Assembly (NCBI GenBank): GCA_032871835.1
Contig: CM065301.1
Coordinates: 16,075,291 to 16,139,290 of the forward strand
Source of the DNA: Dipteronia dyeriana
Taxonomy: Eukaryota > Streptophyta > Magnoliopsida > Sapindales > Sapindaceae
Direction of reading: 5' to 3'
DNA length: 64,000 nucleotides
Shown here: positions 34,037 through 46,744 of the stretch, one piece after another
Layout of the letters: each line of letters begins with the position of its first letter
Position numbering within the stretch: the first letter of the stretch is position 1
Translations under genes and position numbers: made by a program
Notes under the pieces: model-generated
Databases searched by the model: none
Told to the model about the DNA's origin: nothing
The model's input: the letters and a program-made list of their open reading frames with translations, nothing else

Positions 34037-34650
34037 ATGACGAGCAGTATGAAGGAAATGCTTAAAACTGTAGATGGAGATTGGTTCAAGGGAAAATTGA
34101 TCCGACACAAACATTTTGAAGCCCTCGCCCGTATAGACGATGCACTGAATCGGGTCCCTGAAGAGTTTGTTGTTCAGGATCGGCATCGGTTCATGGCCTT
34201 CTGTTTCGGGCATTTCATGTCGATGCACCGGGAGCTGAAGTTTTCTGGTGGTGTTATTCATCAGCTGCTGTTGCGGGAGTTGGACCATGACGGGCCGACA
34301 GATGAGATGTGGTTCTTGTTAGGGAACCATGTGGTGAGGTTTTCGAAAGTGGAATTTAGCCTCATCACCGGATTACGTTTTGGAGTCATACCGTACAGGA
34401 GTATGTATGTTGCAGTTGAGAATGGCATACATGAACGGTACTTTCCTGCACATGATGAGGTATCGTTGGATGACTTGAGGATTGTTCTTACCCAGGGAGA
34501 GTTTGAAAAGGCGTACGATGATGTGAAGTTGTGCCCATTTACATATTGAACTGGATACTGATGGGGGTAAACGAGAGATTGAAGATTCCAGTTTGACAGT
34601 TTTGGTTGGTAAAAGACCTCAATGCCTTCGATGTCTTCGATGTATATTTA
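34037..34650 (+). pseudogene. DUF1985 domain gene fragment (MULE-associated)
   Basis: The start is ATG at 34037, directly after a splice-acceptor-like TTACAG, giving MTSSMKEMLKTVDGDW. The segment FSGGVIHQLLLRELDHDGPT, then WFLLGNHVVRFSKVEFSLIT and GLRFGVIP, matches the DUF1985 domain. This domain often precedes a Ulp1-like cysteine protease in plant MULE-borne genes. The frame stops after CPFTY at 34549, but a shifted frame continues LNWILMGVNERLKIPV and LVKDLNAF, so a frameshift has occurred. No Ulp1 protease domain follows. It is convergent with the transposase, whose stop is at 34781. Confidence 0.75.
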
Positions 34651-34780
34651 GAAATTCTTTTGTACAAATTTTTTTTCATTTTTATATATACCGAGAGTAT
34701 TTAAATACAATTGCATTTCAGTTACTTAACAAATCATACGAGTTCAAATTATAACAAGGTCATCATGATAACGCCTAAAT

Positions 34781-37555
34781 TCATTCCACGATCCCACCGT
34801 CTCTAGTAGGGCACGTATGTCTGTTATGACCAACAGTATGACAGATACTACACTTGCGTCTATATTCCTCAGGAATGACTCTGCTCGGATCTTCATCAAT
34901 AAAAACTGGGTTAGAACAACTCCTTGAATTATGTCTTGGTTGTCGACATCACCTACAATTATGTGTGGATGTTCTCTCCGACGACGAGATACGGCGTGAA
35001 GCCCTCGGGCTGCCTGTTTGTCTCCTAGAGCTTGGATTCAAAACGACTCTCTCAGCGATGTCAGATGGCACAATCCAAGTGGAAGGATGTCCAACCGGCA
35101 TAATAGGTACCGAGTACGCATCAATAAGTGTTTGTCGCTTGTAGTAGTCCGCACAGAGGGATGTGAAATCCATGTTTCGGTCCCTGTAAAAACATTGAAA
35201 ACGATGATAAAATTGTATGATGTTTAAGTACTATTAACCGTACACAAAATTGTATGATGTACCTTACGGCAGCGAGAATGTGAGAACATGGAAGAATATC
35301 CATTTGGAATTTGTTACATGTGCAGGTCTTCCGGGCTAAGTCAACAGTCCACTGTTTTCCAACCCGTTTCACCGAAAATATGTTCCAGTCAACTGGATTA
35401 ACGGTCATAAAATTGCACTTTTCTACACGTTTCAGGATCACAAGATGTGATGCGTCGGTCAACTGATGACGCATGGATTGTGCAGCCCTATGACGATCGT
35501 GAAACCAAGGTTGTAGCATATTCCTAATAAACTCTGTCAAAGTCAACATAGACAGTTGCCGTGCAAATTTAAGGCATGAGTTTATGCATTCTGCAGCATT
35601 TGTTATCATGACCCTATACGTTCTATCGCGGCAGTGAACACGGGACCACTTTTGTGGACCGGTATCAATTACATATTCATATGCATTCGGGTGCAAGTTG
35701 CGTAACTCTTCCATGTGCCGGTTATATTGCAACTCGATATACGCTCTGGCTGCTTTATCCATTACTGCGGCAACATCCTTTCTATGATATCTCTTCTTAA
35801 TATTTTCATAAAAGTGCCAGCAACATACGGTATAGGTGGCATAAGGGAACACTTTAGAAATCTCTTATTCAATGCTTGCATGTCGATCAGAAATGAAAAC
35901 CAAATCATCTATATGGCCAAGGGCACCTTTTAAGCAATCCAAAAACCACTCCCATGATAGGTTGTTTTCCAAGTCACCATACCCAAAAGCAATTGGATAA
36001 ACTTGTTCATTCTCATCTTGTGCAGTTACAACAAACATTGTGCCCCCGAATCTACCCTTTAAATGGGTACCATCAACGGCAATAACTGGATGCATACACC
36101 TCTGGAATCCTCTGACTGAGGCACCCAACGACATGAAAAAGTATAGGAATTTACCATTTTCATCGCACTGTAAGTCAATTATCGTTCCAGGATTTTGTTG
36201 TTTCAACACGTAACCGAATGATGACAGCAGTTGGAAGTTTTCCTCATGCGTTCCATAGGTGAGTGACAAGGCATAATCAAGGCTTGGTGTGCCTTACTGT
36301 ACATTATTTGTATGCCATACATTGTTTTTATGTCGGCGATTATGTCCTTCGAACGTATTAATCGACCATCTTGTTGCTGCAATCTAGGTGCAACCACTTC
36401 TCCAATTATGACTGCACTAGCTTGTCGATGGCGGCGGTGAATCTCCTCTAACGGATAAGTGTGTTCGTTGATAAAACTACGTACTTGAAAGTATGTCGCT
36501 TCATCTCTCCTAACCGCTCCTAACTTCCATGTACAGTTGTCTATCAAACAAACCAGATGTAACGTTGTCTTATTCGACATTTTCACATTCCACTCGAAGT
36601 TGTGCCGCATTGCAAAATGACCAGCCAATCTCTTCAAATCCCTTTTAGTAGGAAAAAATTGACCTTTATATATCATGCTGGTAGGTTCATCTTCTACCCA
36701 GTTCCTGCTTCCACCCATACTAAACGAGTATGATTCTGCTCCTGGAATAACCCACGTTCTGGCATTCACAGAATCAGCTGGAGTTACATCGGGTCTGACC
36801 TCAGATGTCCCAGCTATATCTACTGCAGTGGAACTACATCTGTGGACACCTCTTGCACGTCTTTCCGTTTCGAACCGTTCTTCATCTTCCTCATTGTTCG
36901 GTACATTATGTATCGGATGCAAATTTGCCTCATTAGCCACCTCATGGATTGGTAGGTTATGAGGTAAATTGTTCCGCTCATTGTTCATGTCATCGTAGAT
37001 CTCATTGTATTGGTGGTTGTACTGCTCAGCGTTCAATTCAAATTGACAATCGAAATCATCGTCCAATTGAGCTCCAACTATATCACCATGGTCGGCTACT
37101 TCCGGTGGGACACCATATAGGTTTTCCCTACCGTCAATCCCACTTCTTTCTGTGAACGACTGGTTGCTTCCACCTGAAGATCGAAATTGTTGGGTGTTAT
37201 CATGAGGAGGGATTTCTTCACCGATGACACCTCCTGCAGCCCTCTCAATTAAACTGACACATACTTGAGGGATTACCCTCTCTTCCCCTAGCATAAACAA
37301 AACATCGTCGTCATTTCTTATAAGTGTACGACATGTGATCCCGGGAACGATTGATATAGATTATAGATCATCAATGTATTTGTTCACATCGTACTTTACA
37401 ACGGTTTGTACGATCGACACCAGCTCTTCGTAAGTCATATTTCTGGACACATACATTCCTTGGTTATCGGAACCAAGAAACCTCTGATTTCCATCAGATA
37501 ATTGCTCACATCGACCGTTGTAAGATATTACTAATCTAACCCGATCCATTGTCAT
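34781..37555 (-). pseudogene. MuDR-type (MURA) transposase, nearly complete but interrupted
   Basis: It starts MTMDRVRLVISYNG at 37555 and ends at a stop at 34781-34783. Domains in order are the N-terminal PB1-like region, a MuDR DNA-binding region (FPTKRDLKRLAGHFAMRHNF), and the MULE catalytic core with VIAVDGTHLKGRFGGTMFV and DDLVFISDRHASIE (first and second acidic residues). A SWIM zinc finger (CTCNKFQMDILPCSH) follows. After an intron (donor GTACAT near 35264, acceptor near 35185) comes a tail with a CX2CX4HX4C knuckle (CSICHTVGHNRHTC). It would cut and move the element. Disruptions are stops after KYIDDL, after HASIE and after HNCR, and one frameshift near KAHQAL (about 36265). Few lesions suggest recent death. 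Confidence 0.9.
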
Positions 37556-37639
37556 GTGAAAATCATCATCACAATCAATTATTAACAGATAAAAAAAAAA
37601 CTTTTACAATTACTAACAATTACTAACAATTACAAAAAA

Positions 37640-38235
37640 ATCAAATGGATCGAGTACTTTATATAAGGGATCGAAAACTTTTTCAAATGTTCGAAAATAA
37701 TTTACAAAGGATCGAGAATTATAAAAATAGTTCGATTTGAGAACTTTTACCGAGAATATTTGTCAAACTATCGAGAACTTTTTATAACGATTCGAGAACT
37801 TTTAACAAGGGAACGAGAACTTTTTGTAAGGGATCGAGAACATTTCAAACGGTTCGAGAACTTTTTAAAGGGATCGAAAATATTTGTTAAAAGGACCGAG
37901 AACTTTTTTCAATGGATCGACAACTTTCAACAAGTCAACAGGAAACTTTTTCTAAGGGATCGAGAACATTTCTAACGGTTTGAGAACTTTTTAAAGGGAT
38001 CGAGACTATTTCTCAAATTATCAAAAACTTTTATCAATGGATCGAGAACTTTTAACAAGAGAACGAGAACTTTTTCTAAGGGATCGAGAACTTTTTAAAG
38101 GGATCGAGAACTTTTGTAACGGTTCGAGATCTTTTTAAAGGGTTCGAGATCTTTTATAACGGTTTGAGATCTTTTCCTAAGGGATCGAGAACTTTTTCTA
38201 AGGGATCGAGCATTTTTTTTAAATAATCGAGCTTT
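37640..38235. repeat. Right subterminal array of the GATCGAGAAC unit
   Basis: About 25 imperfect copies of 'gggatcgagaactttttcta' or near variants lie between the transposase start and the right end. They run in the same orientation as the left array, not inverted. Confidence 0.85.
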
Positions 38236-38647
38236 TTTCAAACTAAACAAGAGCTCGTTCTAATATAAAATAAGCTCGATTCATCTTAAAATTTTCTCGG
38301 TCACACAAGAAAAAAACATTCTAGCACAGAATCTGAAATGGATACATTGATATCGAGGAATGGATATATTGTAAACCCACACAGAAATGAATACAAAATA
38401 TCTGAAATGTATAAAAGAAATAAAAGAAATTTAAGTGAAGATCATAAATATTTGTTACCTTCTACTGCAGAATCTGGAACGGACCGAGACTCAAGTTTTT
38501 CAGACAACAACTTTTCTGGGGAGATACCAACGAGTTCAGAAAGGGGCTTTAAAAAAATTTAAGTTTAGGGATAATTTGTACAGTTCATCATAATAATTGC
38601 ATTTTAAACTTAAGTTGCTAAAATAGTGACATCATCACAACACACCT

Positions 38648-39772
38648 TAAAAAAGATGATATATTTCACCATTTCCTCAATCAAACAAACAAACAGAGAT
38701 TACCATCTTTACTGCTTTTTATCTTTATCTTTTCTGTTAACACTGGCTTTTTATCTTTATAACGAATGAAAAGTACAGATTCATTCAACAAATAAAAAAG
38801 TAACATTTTACTTTGTTTTTTAATCATTTGTTTTCTAACCATCAGTGTCTTTGTTTTTCAAAACTATAGCTATAAAATTGAGTCTTTGTTTTAGGTGAGG
38901 CCTTGCCTTTCTAACATAAGAAAGCAACATTTAAAATAAGGGAAAAAATGTATTTTTTTTCCTCCTAAAATCAGATCTAAGTTCAAGTAGTTATAATTAT
39001 TTCATCTCACAAATTAAACTCGTCTTTTTTCTTTTAAAGTAAAGTTTTTACTTTAAAATTAGCTAGTGTAAATATATTTTGTTTACCGGTAAAGACTTTA
39101 ATTCAACAACAAAATTTTAGTTCAAAAAATAACAAACGACAAACAAACGAGTAATAATGTCAATCATATACAAGGAAAGTGACGGAAACCTAAGATTGCA
39201 TGATTTGAATATTATTTAATTGGGGTAGAAAGCTATGCTCATTGGGAAATTCAGTAAAACTGCTAATATAGATTGATGGTAAATGACATCACACACACAC
39301 ACATATATATATATAGCTTCAGCCTATACACACACATATATATATAGGGAATATGAATCTATGATCATATAACAAACCTAAATGAAATGGGTTCTAGATT
39401 AAATTCTATCTTAAAAATAAACTTAAAGGATGCAAGCATTTGTGTATAAACTCGAGAGAACATCATAATGTTGGATTATTGGTGGCACATATTCGTGAGA
39501 ATTCAATAAAACTACCTGTTAAATTTTGCCACGTTACAAAAATATTTTCCACCAACTTAATAGTGATAATCCACAACAAAAACACAAATTACCAGCAACA
39601 ATTAACATTATGATCCAGGCATTCATCTTCCAAACTAATAATAGCTCAAGCAATATACATATATATCCTGCGCTCTCTTCCTCCAAAGAAAATAAGATTA
39701 CAAGATAAATAATTAACTGAGAAGCAGCTCAAACCAAAGTAACCAATTATATCATTACTGATACACACGGGT
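38648..39772. other. Intergenic; nothing recognised except microsatellites
   Basis: This is AT-rich spacer downstream of LSG1. Two CA/TA-rich runs ('cacacacacacatatatatatatag' type) lie at about 39290-39350. No protein or RNA gene was seen. Confidence 0.5.
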
Positions 39773-42700
39773 TCAACTAACCTTTGAAGGGCCTGCATTC
39801 GCTGCCTTACGGAAGTATCTTACTAATGGCATTCCATCGCCACCATCATTTTCAACCCTCCATGAGCGATCCTTTTTTTTCTGAGGCTTCTTGTGGTGCT
39901 TCTGTGATGCTTTGACCTTCTTAACAGCGATCTTTTTCGAAGCAATGCCATTGGCCAGATCAAATGAATTAAGATCATCCAGAACATGCTCGAGAACAGG
40001 TGCACTTTCATTTTCATTTTCATTTTCTGAAGATGTTTCAATATCAGATGCATCTGACTCTTGTAGTTCAGACGAGCTGGGTACTTGAGATTCTTTCACA
40101 TCAGCTTCCTCAGACATTCCAGGAGGCATTTGATAGTGGGGAACCTTCCCATCAAGATAATCCTTCAAAATTTGGCGAGCAGCTCTAGTCTCATCAGGCA
40201 ATCCACTTGAGGCTACATACCCACGAGAAGCACAGTATGCCCTCAAAAGTTCTGATGCCAGGGGAGGCCGGGACTGCAATTCATATGGCTTCGGTTTTGC
40301 CAGTGTTATTTTGTACACATCCTCAATGACATGTCTTGGGACTCGATTGGCCACAACCTGCACTGCCTTTCTGTGCTCGGTCATCCTATCAATCGGCAAC
40401 ACCCCTGAAGCAATCATATCATATCTCGAGCTTGAAAAGGATGGGAATACCAATCCAGGGCAGTCACACAGCATTAGCTCATCAGAAATTATTAATGTTT
40501 GGAAATGCTTTGTTTTCCCTGGGGTGGAGGTGACACCTGTTTTTTTCTGGCCAACCAAAGCATTGATTGTTGAACTCTTCCCTACATTAGGATACCCCAC
40601 AAATCCCACAACGACATTCTTAGGCGTTGCATTTACTTCTGTATTTCCACCAAGAGACACAGCATTAGATGTGCCAACATTACCACAGCTTGATTTTCTT
40701 CTCAGTTTGACTATCTCCGCTGCCTCAAACTGCAAACGAGCCAAAAGCTCATCCCTGCCATATATTCTTGTATCAGGGTCATCCATGTTCTGTTGCCTAT
40801 CTTCTGTATATGGGCCACTCAATGTTTTACCATCTAGAGCTGCAGAAGCAGCTTTAGCTGACCAGAATACAAATAGAATCTCATGATCTCGAAAGTACTT
40901 TGCCCATATTTTCCTGATAAAGCCGAGGGATGAAAAATTAAGATGTTGAAAAATAAGAGAACTTATTGTATGTCCCGAGACCTGCTAAAGGAGAAACTAA
41001 CCTGACAGAAAATGGTAAAAGATCTGCCTTGTTCACCAGAAGCAATGTCCCCTTGTGCTCATCTACTTCTTGTGCATATGCCTGCATTAAGCAAAACCAA
41101 TGTTAACTGATAAATTTTTATCCTTCTCCTTGTACTTCATTTCTTTTAGAAAGAGGTGGGGGCCAAAGCCTAGACAGTACGAGCAAAACGATATCCAACC
41201 ATATCACTTAATTACTACCGTGTTGTCGTATACAATATTCAATATCATTAAGTGGGTCATTCCCCCATCTATAAGAAAAACTACATATTTGTTTTAAAAC
41301 CACGAATAAATATATAACAAAAGCACATAGATGACAACATCATAAATGCTACATTATCCAACACAGTAACATATATGTCACAACAATATATATATATAAA
41401 GAAAGGAACACCATTCCACAAACAGATGACAACATCCACAGGTGTTTAACGTAATAAAAAAAACATTAGGGATCCATTTGGTGCATGGAATTGGCTTATT
41501 TTTGTCCTTAACCAATATTTGGTGCATGCTGGCAGGGTATGATATTTAATCATAGATGCTCTTACGTCCTGACAGGGTAGGATATCCAATCACAAAAATA
41601 GTCCCTCTTGCTATTTGCCTATTTCTCTATCTTGTTTGCAACTTCTCTCTTTTCTGCAATTTTTTTCTTCTGTAAACCCTTTCTTTCGCTAAAGTTCAGC
41701 TTTTACAAGTTTTCCAACATCAGAAAAACCTCCCAAATTTGGGGATATGTAACATGTACATATGATCTGCATTTTATTTATGTTGATTTATTAGTTTGTT
41801 AGCAAATATATGGGTATGTAAAAGTGGTTTTCACTACAATGATTATCTTCAGACACAAGAGAGAACCATGATTGAAGAAAAAAAAAAAAAATTGGTTTGC
41901 TGAGGTTTTTCTGAGTTTTGTTAGCAATCATATATTTTCACTCTGGTAGCTCAGTAACAGTTCAAAAAAGCTGAGCTTGCTCCCTACTTGAGTGGGTAGG
42001 ATTCTCTCATGAGCATCGAGAGATAAAGATGTCGACATATGTAATTGAGTTTTAGGTTTGAGTTTTTTACGACATAACTTGTGCTCATTGACCTTGCACT
42101 TGGAAATTTGATGAAAAATGTGTGAAAAAAATAATCTGAGAGAGATGTGATTTTTTTTGGTTTGTGATCATGCTATTTTTAGAAAAAAAAAATTAAGTTA
42201 ATTGTAGTCCAATCCAATACAAATTATACCAGAAGTAGGATACTACTATTTTAGTCCAATATCAAGCTAAACCAAACAAAAAGACAATAATGTAACTAGT
42301 CCAATCCATCCTATATAATCTTAATCCTATAAAATAATTCTATCCAATCCCACACACCAAACACATCCAAGTAGAGAATTTCAAAGTATTAAATTCATAA
42401 TAATGTGGCTAATACAATTTCACATAATATTTAGGATTCGTCTGAATCCTCATGAAGGCTCCATTTGTTTAACTTAAGAGTAATGTGTTGACCAGTAGTC
42501 TTTGACATCTAATCTTAGGGTGCACTTGAAATGGCTGTTCAAGTAGACCTCTTGAGACCTTTTAAGAATAGTTTTTTTTTTACTTGCAGAAATTTCATAG
42601 AGTAAAGCTTTTTAAAAAGTGCTCTATATTGTTTAGTATTCAATTAAATAACCACATTTAGACTAATAGATTGCTTGTGAATATATCTATCAAAGAGTTT

Positions 42701-44589
42701 TTTTGTAGAGAAAAATAATGAAAAATGAATGAAATAGACTTTTGTAACGAAAACGGTCTGTAATGGAATATCTAAAATATAATTGGGGAGTATGAGACAG
42801 TTTGTTCTTTAAAAATAAAAAAAAAATAAAAAAAAACTCAAATTTTGAGCTTCTCCCATACTAAAGAATTTTTTACTATTTAAAAATCTCTTTAAATGGA
42901 TGTCAAACCAAAAAAGAAAAAAAAACCAATGAGCTTTTGACATTATACAAATAGAGAAGCCATACCATACAGGCTTTTAGCTTTTGGTCAAATAAATCTT
43001 TTACAAAGACATGTAGACTCTTCTTCATTAAGATATTTCCTACTGGGTGAACAACACACTCTTTTAAGTTAAAAGATTAACTAACCACAATTAAAACCAG
43101 GGGGGGATTAACAACACTCTTTTAAATTAATGACTTACATACTTCAGGTACACACTTTATGAGATAACAGAACAAAGATGGTTATAGATTAGTGCACCTG
43201 TTATTTACCGAATGACAGAAAAAAAGATTTTGAGAGCAAAATTCACATTTCATTGCTTACTTGTCTACTAAGAGGCTCTACGCCGGAATTCATAGTATAG
43301 TACACAATAACAAATGGAGCCTACAAGATATCGTATTTGCATAGAATGACTAAGTTACCATATGCAATCAATAAATAAACAAGAACAGTATTTTACCTCA
43401 AGATCAGGGCAGCGGTAGAACAGTGGGTCTCGTGCATCAACAACCATCACAAGCTGAAGTACACACAATGTGATTAGAATATCTTAATGTTAATTAGAGA
43501 TCATAGCATAAAGCAAAATATGAATAACTTGCATCCAAGGTTACACAACAAGAAAAGAAACATGGCTGATGATTAAAGTAAAATATTTAAATCAATGATC
43601 TTCCTCCAAGATAAGTGTGGTTTTATATTTTCATTAGGCAGCTACAACTATTAGCAAGGCTTATCCCCACGTTTTGTTCATCCTACCACAAGGATGTATG
43701 GCTCAAAAAGTTTTAAACATGCATATCATATCTCATTCCCTTCTACAGAAATCAGTCTAACCAGACGTTACCATCTTTTGGTTATTTATACTATCTACTG
43801 CAGCTGAATAAAATTACAGCAAGAAATTGAATTACAATTCTAAAATCAAAAAGATTACATTATATCATTTAGAGACACAAAGCTATACCAGATCACTGCG
43901 TTCAACCACCCGCCAAAGCTGTCTCCAGATATCAAGGTTCTTCTCAAATGGAGTAAGAACGAGCTTCTCATTTTCCTCAAGTCTGAAGTAAATGCAATTC
44001 CAATTAAATAAATGAAATCAAAACACTTATCAAAAGACCAACAAATATAGCTAAAAAAATAAATCACGACAGTTAAAAGATAAAGCACAAAGAGTAAGCA
44101 AACCTGGCAAGGGTTCGTCGCCAAGTTAAAAAAGCTTGTCTCTCATTGCCATCAAGTTCTTCCACAGACATTCGAGCATTCCACCGCGGCCTCCGTGGGA
44201 CTCGAAGACTGCTAGCATGTAATGCCTCTTCTTCCTTCCTATCCTCCATCGTCATCATCTCACTTGTCGACCCATTATCTCTATACAAATTATATTCAAA
44301 CCACAAATACCCAGAAACAATTATTACTCACTATTGAAAACTTGTCAACAATTGAATTAAAAAGAAAAACTCACAAGTCGATATGGAGGTTAGAAATAGG
44401 GTGGAGGTCGATGTCTGGCTCGTCATTCTGTTGAATGACCGCGTCGATGTCGGTGACATCAGTGACGGACTGGAGAACCTTTTTGTGCTGGTTCTTGTAG
44501 AAGATACCCTTCTCTTTGGATTGTAGAATCATTTGGTTATGGTGCTTCACCAGGGCTCTTCCTAGCCCTGTCTTCTCATTCTTCCCCAT
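39773..44589 (-). CDS. LSG1: LSG1-type large-subunit GTPase (60S ribosome maturation)
   Basis: This is a circularly permuted GTPase that releases the NMD3 export adaptor from 60S subunits in the cytoplasm. Exons on the minus strand are 44589-44375, 44280-44104, 43982-43889, 43453-43397, 41081-41002 and 40913-39773. All phases join, giving 587 residues, near the plant length. The start MGKNEKTGLGRALVKHH is the conserved N-terminus. GTPase motifs appear in permuted order: G4 NKAD (198-201), G5 SAK (226-228), G1 GYPNVGKSS (314-322), the conserved TSTPGKTKHFQTLI (336-349) and G3 DCPG (358-361). LPDETRAARQILKDYL and a lysine-rich tail (about 528-555) follow. The segment around residues 60-90 is shorter and more divergent than in Arabidopsis as I recall it. 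Intron 4 (41082-43396) carries a MITE. Confidence 0.95.
41469..42368. mobile_element. PIF/Harbinger-like MITE in LSG1 intron 4 (about 900 bp)
   Basis: The left end GGGATCCATTTGGTGCATGG follows TTA. The right end, reverse complemented, is GGATGTGTTTGGTGTGTGGG. Inner sequence repeats 'ggattgga'-type phrases. The right target copy is not a clean TTA (AAG), so the borders are approximate. It shares ends with the elements at 46384-49591 and 57750-58567. Confidence 0.6.
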
Positions 44590-44993
44590 GTTATCAAATT
44601 AACACAGAACCTAAATATTTGATGGTATGCTTGCCAAAGACGAGAAATAGGTCGTGGTTTTTCTGTTTGTTTCCAGAGAAAATATTCAAATATCAACCTA
44701 AAGTAAAATTTAAAAAACTAAAAATGAAAAATAATTTTAAATTTTAAATTTTAAATAAATAAATAATAATACAAACCCTAAATGGACTTTGGAGCGGTGG
44801 AGACAGGAGGAAGACCGGCAACTGGCGACGGCGGACGGCAGCTTTCGGCGATTGAATAGTGCCAAGCGGCAGGAGGCTTCTTTGGTCGAGAGGTTTGAGA
44901 AGAACCGAGGAGACGAAGAATTGAAGTGAAAATTGTTTGGCGGTTTGGGTGCCGCATAAATACGGTTTATACATATATATTGTATTAAAAATA
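44590..44993 (-). promoter_or_regulatory. LSG1 upstream region
   Basis: Only about 400 bp separate the LSG1 start codon from the foldback element at 44994, so the promoter and 5' leader must lie here or extend into that element. AT-rich runs at 44700-44770 precede a GC-richer stretch (44780-44940). I cannot assign a TATA box. Confidence 0.35.
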
Positions 44994-46091
44994 GGGCAAA
45001 TTGCACTAACATGCCTGATTATATGTATAATTATATTACATAATAACACAAATATACATACGATCCGACCACCGTTAGTCGACTACAAAAAAGAGAAGTG
45101 TCAGTTTTATCATTTCCCTTGCCACAGTATTTATAAGATAAATTATACTAACTTACCTCGATTATATATAATTAAACTAAAACCTGTAAAAAATATCAAA
45201 ATAATATAAATATACTATCTGATTATTTGATTAATATTGACCACCGTTAGTTAATCACAGATGAGAATAATTATCGATTTTACTCTTAAAGAAATAATAC
45301 TTAATAATATTAAAATATTAAAAACTATAATATATATAAGGTATTGATGTTGATGTTTGGGAGGATGATAGTGTTAATTACAATTATTATTTGCTTATTT
45401 TGATGATGATGATAATTTTTTCAATTAATATGTATTTTTCGTTTAATAAGTTGTTTAGTTATAATTTTTAATTAATATAAAATTCTTAAAACAATCACGT
45501 TTGCTTTAAATTACTATTTATATTTAAAGCAGACGTGATTGCTTTAATATTTAAAACAGTCGTGACTACTTCAAGAATTTTATATTAATTAAAATTTAAA
45601 ACTAAACAATTAATTAAAAGAAAAATAAATATTAATTTAAAAAAATATCATCATCATCAAAAATAAATAAATAATAATAATAATTAACATTATCATCCTC
45701 CTAAACATCCACTGTAATACCTTTTTATATATTATATTATCTAATATTTTTATTTTTAATTAATTAACTGATTTTATATAATTAAGTATTATTTCTATGA
45801 GAGAAAAAGCGGCAATTCTTTTTATTTGTGACTAACTAACGATGGTTAGTCAAAGGATCGGAGAGTATGTTTGTGTTATTTTGATATTTTCACAAGTTTA
45901 GTACGATTATGGATATAATCGGAATAAGTTAATGTAATTTGCTCTTATAAATACAAGAGATTTTTTTGTGGTTAACTAACAGTGGTCAATCGTTAGTCAA
46001 CGGATCAAAGATATGTTTGTGTTTTTATGTAAATATTACTGGTTATAGTGCAATTATGTATATAATCAAGACAATTTGAGTGTAATTTGTA
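44994..46091. mobile_element. Foldback (long inverted repeat) element, 1.1 kb, MULE-type duplication
   Basis: The two halves are reverse complements along nearly their full length. 44994-45105 pairs with about 45965-46091, 45125-45270 pairs with 45800-45960, and 45330-45490 pairs with 45560-45740. It is flanked by an exact 10-bp direct repeat ATTAAAAATA (44984-44993 and 46092-46101). The motif 'ccaccgttagt' recurs in each arm, suggesting nested or duplicated arms. It has no coding capacity. The adjoining 46092-46383 shows no gene. Confidence 0.85.
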
Positions 46092-46744
46092 ATTAAAAAT
46101 ATTATTACAAAAATACCCTCAATAAAAAGACCAACCGGGACAAATTAAATCAATTAAAATAAATCAAAATAATATCTACAACAATTAATTAATTCACATT
46201 CATTGATCTTTAAACCCTAATTTTGTTGAAGAAGCCACGAATCAATGGATAGAAGAAGGGTTTTTTTCTTCTTTTTTTTAGTTAGAGGTCTCATATCTTC
46301 TCTTCTCTGTGGGACTCCGACTTAAGACTTCGAAGAGTTACGGACTGAGCTGCGCGGCCTGCACATTCTTTGGTGCGCTCTTAGGCTATGTTTGGTACAC
46401 TGGATTAGACTGAGATTGGATAATTTTAGTCTCAGTTTGGTGTTTGGTGCACTCTTGGAAGATAAGACAACTAGTCCAAAAGGCAAAATAATCCCACTCT
46501 GATGAGATATGATAATACCACATCTCCCCCTACCTTTATTAGTCCTATGACTATTTACACATGGCCCACCATTTTATTTCTTCTCTCATTTATATTTAAA
46601 AAGAAAAAAATATCCTCTCAAATGCATTAACAACATCGCCCACCGTTTGGCATTCTCTTATTCCTATCACAAAACATCAGCACCCATCTTTCATCATCAC
46701 CAGCACCCACTTTCATCATCACCACCACCCCCACCGCACCACCA

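Larger units (their letters stand above)
32610..38647. mobile_element. Mutator-like element (MULE), about 6.0 kb, with degenerate TIRs
   Basis: The left end from 32610 (AGGGGAGTTATACAAATGTC) and the right end reverse complemented from 38647 (AGGTGTGTTGTGATGATGTC) align without gaps for 22 bases at 15 identities. They continue in similarity for about 90 bp ('agtttagtaatataaattta' against 'attttagcaacttaagttta'). Inside are a minus-strand MuDR-type transposase (34781-37555), a plus-strand DUF1985 gene fragment facing it, and two tandem-repeat arrays beside the ends. I could not find a clean 9-bp target duplication, so the exact borders may be off by a few bases. Confidence 0.75.

Noticed and set aside
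36675..37155. Plus-strand ORFs opposite the MULE transposase
   Set aside because: They are shadows of the minus-strand transposase frame and have no domain of their own.
40311..40886. 191-codon plus-strand ORF
   Set aside because: It is antisense to LSG1 exon 6, where the minus frame carries all GTPase motifs.
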